DNA of 8,701 nucleotides from assembly GCA_003218815.1 (NCBI GenBank), contig QHON01000091.1, forward strand, positions 1-8,701. Direction: 5' to 3'. The notes beneath the pieces were generated by a model. It had not been told where the DNA came from, searched no databases, and was given only the letters and a program-made list of their open reading frames with translations. Positions 6,501 to 8,701 of this stretch are shown here, piece after piece. The position numbers and the translations under genes were made by a program. Origin of the DNA: Verrucomicrobiota bacterium. Its GTDB lineage: Bacteria; Verrucomicrobiota; Verrucomicrobiia; Chthoniobacterales; UBA10450. How positions within the stretch are numbered: position 1 is the first letter of the stretch; each line of letters opens with the position of its first letter.

Positions 6501-8701
6501 TCATTCAGTGCGCAACGCTTGAATGGGATCGACAGCCAGAGCGCGCCGCGCCGGAAGGAGACAAGCGAGCAGCGCAACGCCCGTAAAGAGCAATGAAATC
6601 GAGACAATAGTTGCCGGGTCGGTCGCGCTAACGCCGAATAGCAAATTCGCGAGCAACCGCGTAAGACACCAAACGGCGGTTAAGCCGATCCCAATGCCCA
6701 ACAATGTGAGCTTCAGCCCCTGGCCGAGAATAAGTTTGAGCACGTGGGGGCGCTGCGCTCCGAGCGCGACGCGCAAACCGATCTCGGCCGTTCGCTGCGA
6801 GACCGAATAGGCCATCACGCCGTAAAGCCCGAGCGCAGCGAGCAAAAGACCTGAGGCGGCCAGTACGCTCATCAAGATCGCGCCAAAACGTTCGGTCACG
6901 AGAACGCCGCCGAGATTTTCGTTCATCGTCATGACGTTCGAAATCGGCTGATCCGGATCGATCGCATGGATCACGTCGCGTACCGCTGCAGTCGCGCTCG
7001 CCGGATCGCCGCTCGTCTGTAGCACCAGATTCAATGGAAAATTGTTTTCTGATTGCGCGTACGGCACGTACCAAACCGGACGGTTAATTCGATAATTGAA
7101 GAGATCTTCTTTTACGTCTTTGATGATGCCGATCACCGTCATCCAGGGAAAATACTGATCGCCCCGGACGCGCTTGATTCGTTTGCCGAGCGGATCTTCT
7201 CCGGGCCACGCTTGACGCGCCAATTCTTCGCTGATCACAACCACGGGCAAACTGTTGGCGCGATCACGATCATCGATCAGCCTGCCTTTGATCAAGGTCA
7301 CACCAACTGTCTTTAAATAATCCGGACTAACGAGACGATGCGACGTAATGGGAACGTCGTTTGGATTCGGGCGCGGCCGACCCTCCACTTCGAAGACCGA
7401 GTCGTAAGCAATTTCGCGCTCAAGCGGAATGTTCGTGGTTGTGCCCGCGGAGATAATGCCGGGCAAATTCTTAGCGCGCTCAAGGAGCCGGTCGGCGAAC
7501 GCCACGCGCTGTCGGTGTTCTGAATATTTCGACACCGGCAGTACCATCTTCAATGTGAGGAGATGGTCCGGCCTGAACCCAAGATCGACATGTTGAAGCC
7601 GGTTGAAGCTCTGCAACATCAATCCGCCCGCAACCAGAAGAGTCATCGCGACCGCAATTTCCGCGATGATGAGAACATTAAGCCATCGGCGGCCGGGCGC
7701 GCCAGCCCCGATTCTTTGATCGCCCTCCTTAAGACGCGGCATCACTTCGCGTTCGCCGGCGCTTTTCAACGCCGGAATTAATCCGAAGATCACGCCGGTC
7801 GCGAGCGTTACGAGGAGGGCAAAACTCAATACGCGTCCGTCAATTCTGAAATTGTGAAAGAAGTTGGCGAGCGAAATACCCCGGATCGGATTCATCGCAG
7901 CGAGCACCGGCACGATCCAATGCGCCAGCAGCAAACCGCCCACGCCGCCGAGTGCCGCTAGCAACATGCTTTCGGTGAGAAGCTGCCGCACCAATCGCCA
8001 TCGGCTTGCGCCCAACGCGCATCGCAATGCGAATTCGCGTGCGCGCGTAATGCCGCGCGCGAGCTGAAGATTCGCCACGTTTGCGCAACAAATGAGCAGG
8101 AGAAATACCACACCGGCCATAAGCGCGAAGAGCGCTTTGCGAACGTTGCCGGCCAGATCGCCGAGCAATTCTTGCCGTAACGAAATCACCTTCACGCTCC
8201 AGCCGCGACGGACTTGCGGAAATTCCTGCTCCAATTGGCGCGCTATGGATTTTGATTCCGCATCCGCCTGTTTCAGGCTGACGCTCGGACGAAGCTTGGC
8301 CACGACCTCATAGCCAGGAATGGCGCGGTCCGCGAATGGCAAACTGTCGATTTTTGTTTGCAGCGGCAACCAGATTTCGGCCGCCTCGGGAAGATCGAAA
8401 CCCGGAGGCATTACGCCGATGACGGTGTAGCTGCGACCTTCGAGATTCAGCTTTTCACCAATAACGCGCGTGTTGCCGCCGAAATGCTTTTGCCAAAAGC
8501 CGTATCCAATCAGCGCGACAGCCGGACCGCCGGGTTGATCTTCATCAAGCGTAAGACCTCGACCGAAAAGCGGCTTCACGCCGAGAGTTGTTAAATAATC
8601 TACCATGATCAACGCGCCGCGAATGCGCTCAGGTTCGCCGCGTCCGATCAAATTGAAGGAACGCTGCATCGCCGCGCCCATACTTTCGAAGGAATGATTT
8701 C
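6501..8701 (-). CDS. ABC transporter permease, MacB/FtsX type (ADOP-like), N-terminus outside window
   Basis: Partial permease of the large two-module family often annotated ADOP (acidobacterial duplicated orphan permease). 733 full codons are visible; the frame continues past the right edge with NHSFES before the Met at 8681, so that Met is internal. Numbering from it: the rest of a MacB-type periplasmic domain (1-150), an FtsX module with helices at about 185-207, 237-262 and 285-305, a central helix (333-357), a second periplasmic domain (360-575, with SPDYLKTVGV and GRLIDDRD), and a second FtsX module with helices at about 601-625, 652-680 and 692-712. Each module carries its signature: REFALRCALGASRWRLVRQLL and RTAEIGLRVALGA. 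The C-terminus LPARRALAVDPIQALR is family-typical. Members probably work mechanically with a MacB-like ATPase. No ATPase gene is in the window. The missing N-terminus should hold the first helix. Confidence 0.93.
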   Translation of the reverse strand, partial: NHSFESMGAAMQRSFNLIGRGEPERIRGALIMVDYLTTLGVKPLFGRGLTLDEDQPGGPAVALIGYGFWQKHFGGNTRVIGEKLNLEGRSYTVIGVMPPGFDLPEAAEIWLPLQTKIDSLPFADRAIPGYEVVAKLRPSVSLKQADAESKSIARQLEQEFPQVRRGWSVKVISLRQELLGDLAGNVRKALFALMAGVVFLLLICCANVANLQLARGITRAREFALRCALGASRWRLVRQLLTESMLLAALGGVGGLLLAHWIVPVLAAMNPIRGISLANFFHNFRIDGRVLSFALLVTLATGVIFGLIPALKSAGEREVMPRLKEGDQRIGAGAPGRRWLNVLIIAEIAVAMTLLVAGGLMLQSFNRLQHVDLGFRPDHLLTLKMVLPVSKYSEHRQRVAFADRLLERAKNLPGIISAGTTTNIPLEREIAYDSVFEVEGRPRPNPNDVPITSHRLVSPDYLKTVGVTLIKGRLIDDRDRANSLPVVVISEELARQAWPGEDPLGKRIKRVRGDQYFPWMTVIGIIKDVKEDLFNYRINRPVWYVPYAQSENNFPLNLVLQTSGDPASATAAVRDVIHAIDPDQPISNVMTMNENLGGVLVTERFGAILMSVLAASGLLLAALGLYGVMAYSVSQRTAEIGLRVALGAQRPHVLKLILGQGLKLTLLGIGIGLTAVWCLTRLLANLLFGVSATDPATIVSISLLFTGVALLACLLPARRALAVDPIQALRTE

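Overview
The window looks like chromosomal DNA from a free-living, probably soil or sediment, Gram-negative bacterium. A MacB/FtsX-type orphan permease, a giant BNR/Asp-box (VPS10-like) secreted protein and a LolA-fold secreted protein are typical of Acidobacteriota and Verrucomicrobiota. Several genes also lack a Shine-Dalgarno sequence, which fits such groups. The phylum assignment is inference from gene content; there is no rRNA or marker gene here.

Layout, left to right: (1) the N-terminal 250 codons of a PAPS-dependent sulfotransferase on the minus strand, running off the left edge; (2) a complete minus-strand tRNA-Ala(CGC) immediately upstream of it; (3) about 340 bp without a gene; (4) the only plus-strand gene, a 129-residue lipoprotein; (5) a short convergent gap holding two overlapping stem-loops; (6) a minus-strand series read from right to left: an ADOP/MacB-like ABC permease entering from the right edge, a four-helix membrane protein, a 251-residue LolA-fold secreted protein, and a 1077-residue Asp-box propeller protein.

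The LolA-like and propeller genes are separated by only 17 bp and are very likely co-transcribed. Both are exported, so they may form a periplasmic or cell-surface pair. The membrane protein and the permease lie further upstream with gaps of 118 and 176 bp, so they may belong to separate transcription units. The membrane protein has its own strong ribosome binding site and a possible promoter.

I see no transposase, integrase, CRISPR array, phage gene or recognisable defence system. Apart from a start-site puzzle at the sulfotransferase, this appears to be an ordinary chromosomal region whose genes belong to poorly characterised families. The observations most worth a second look are the A-tracts at the sulfotransferase start, the stem-loops abutting the propeller gene's stop codon, and the LolA-like/propeller gene pair.
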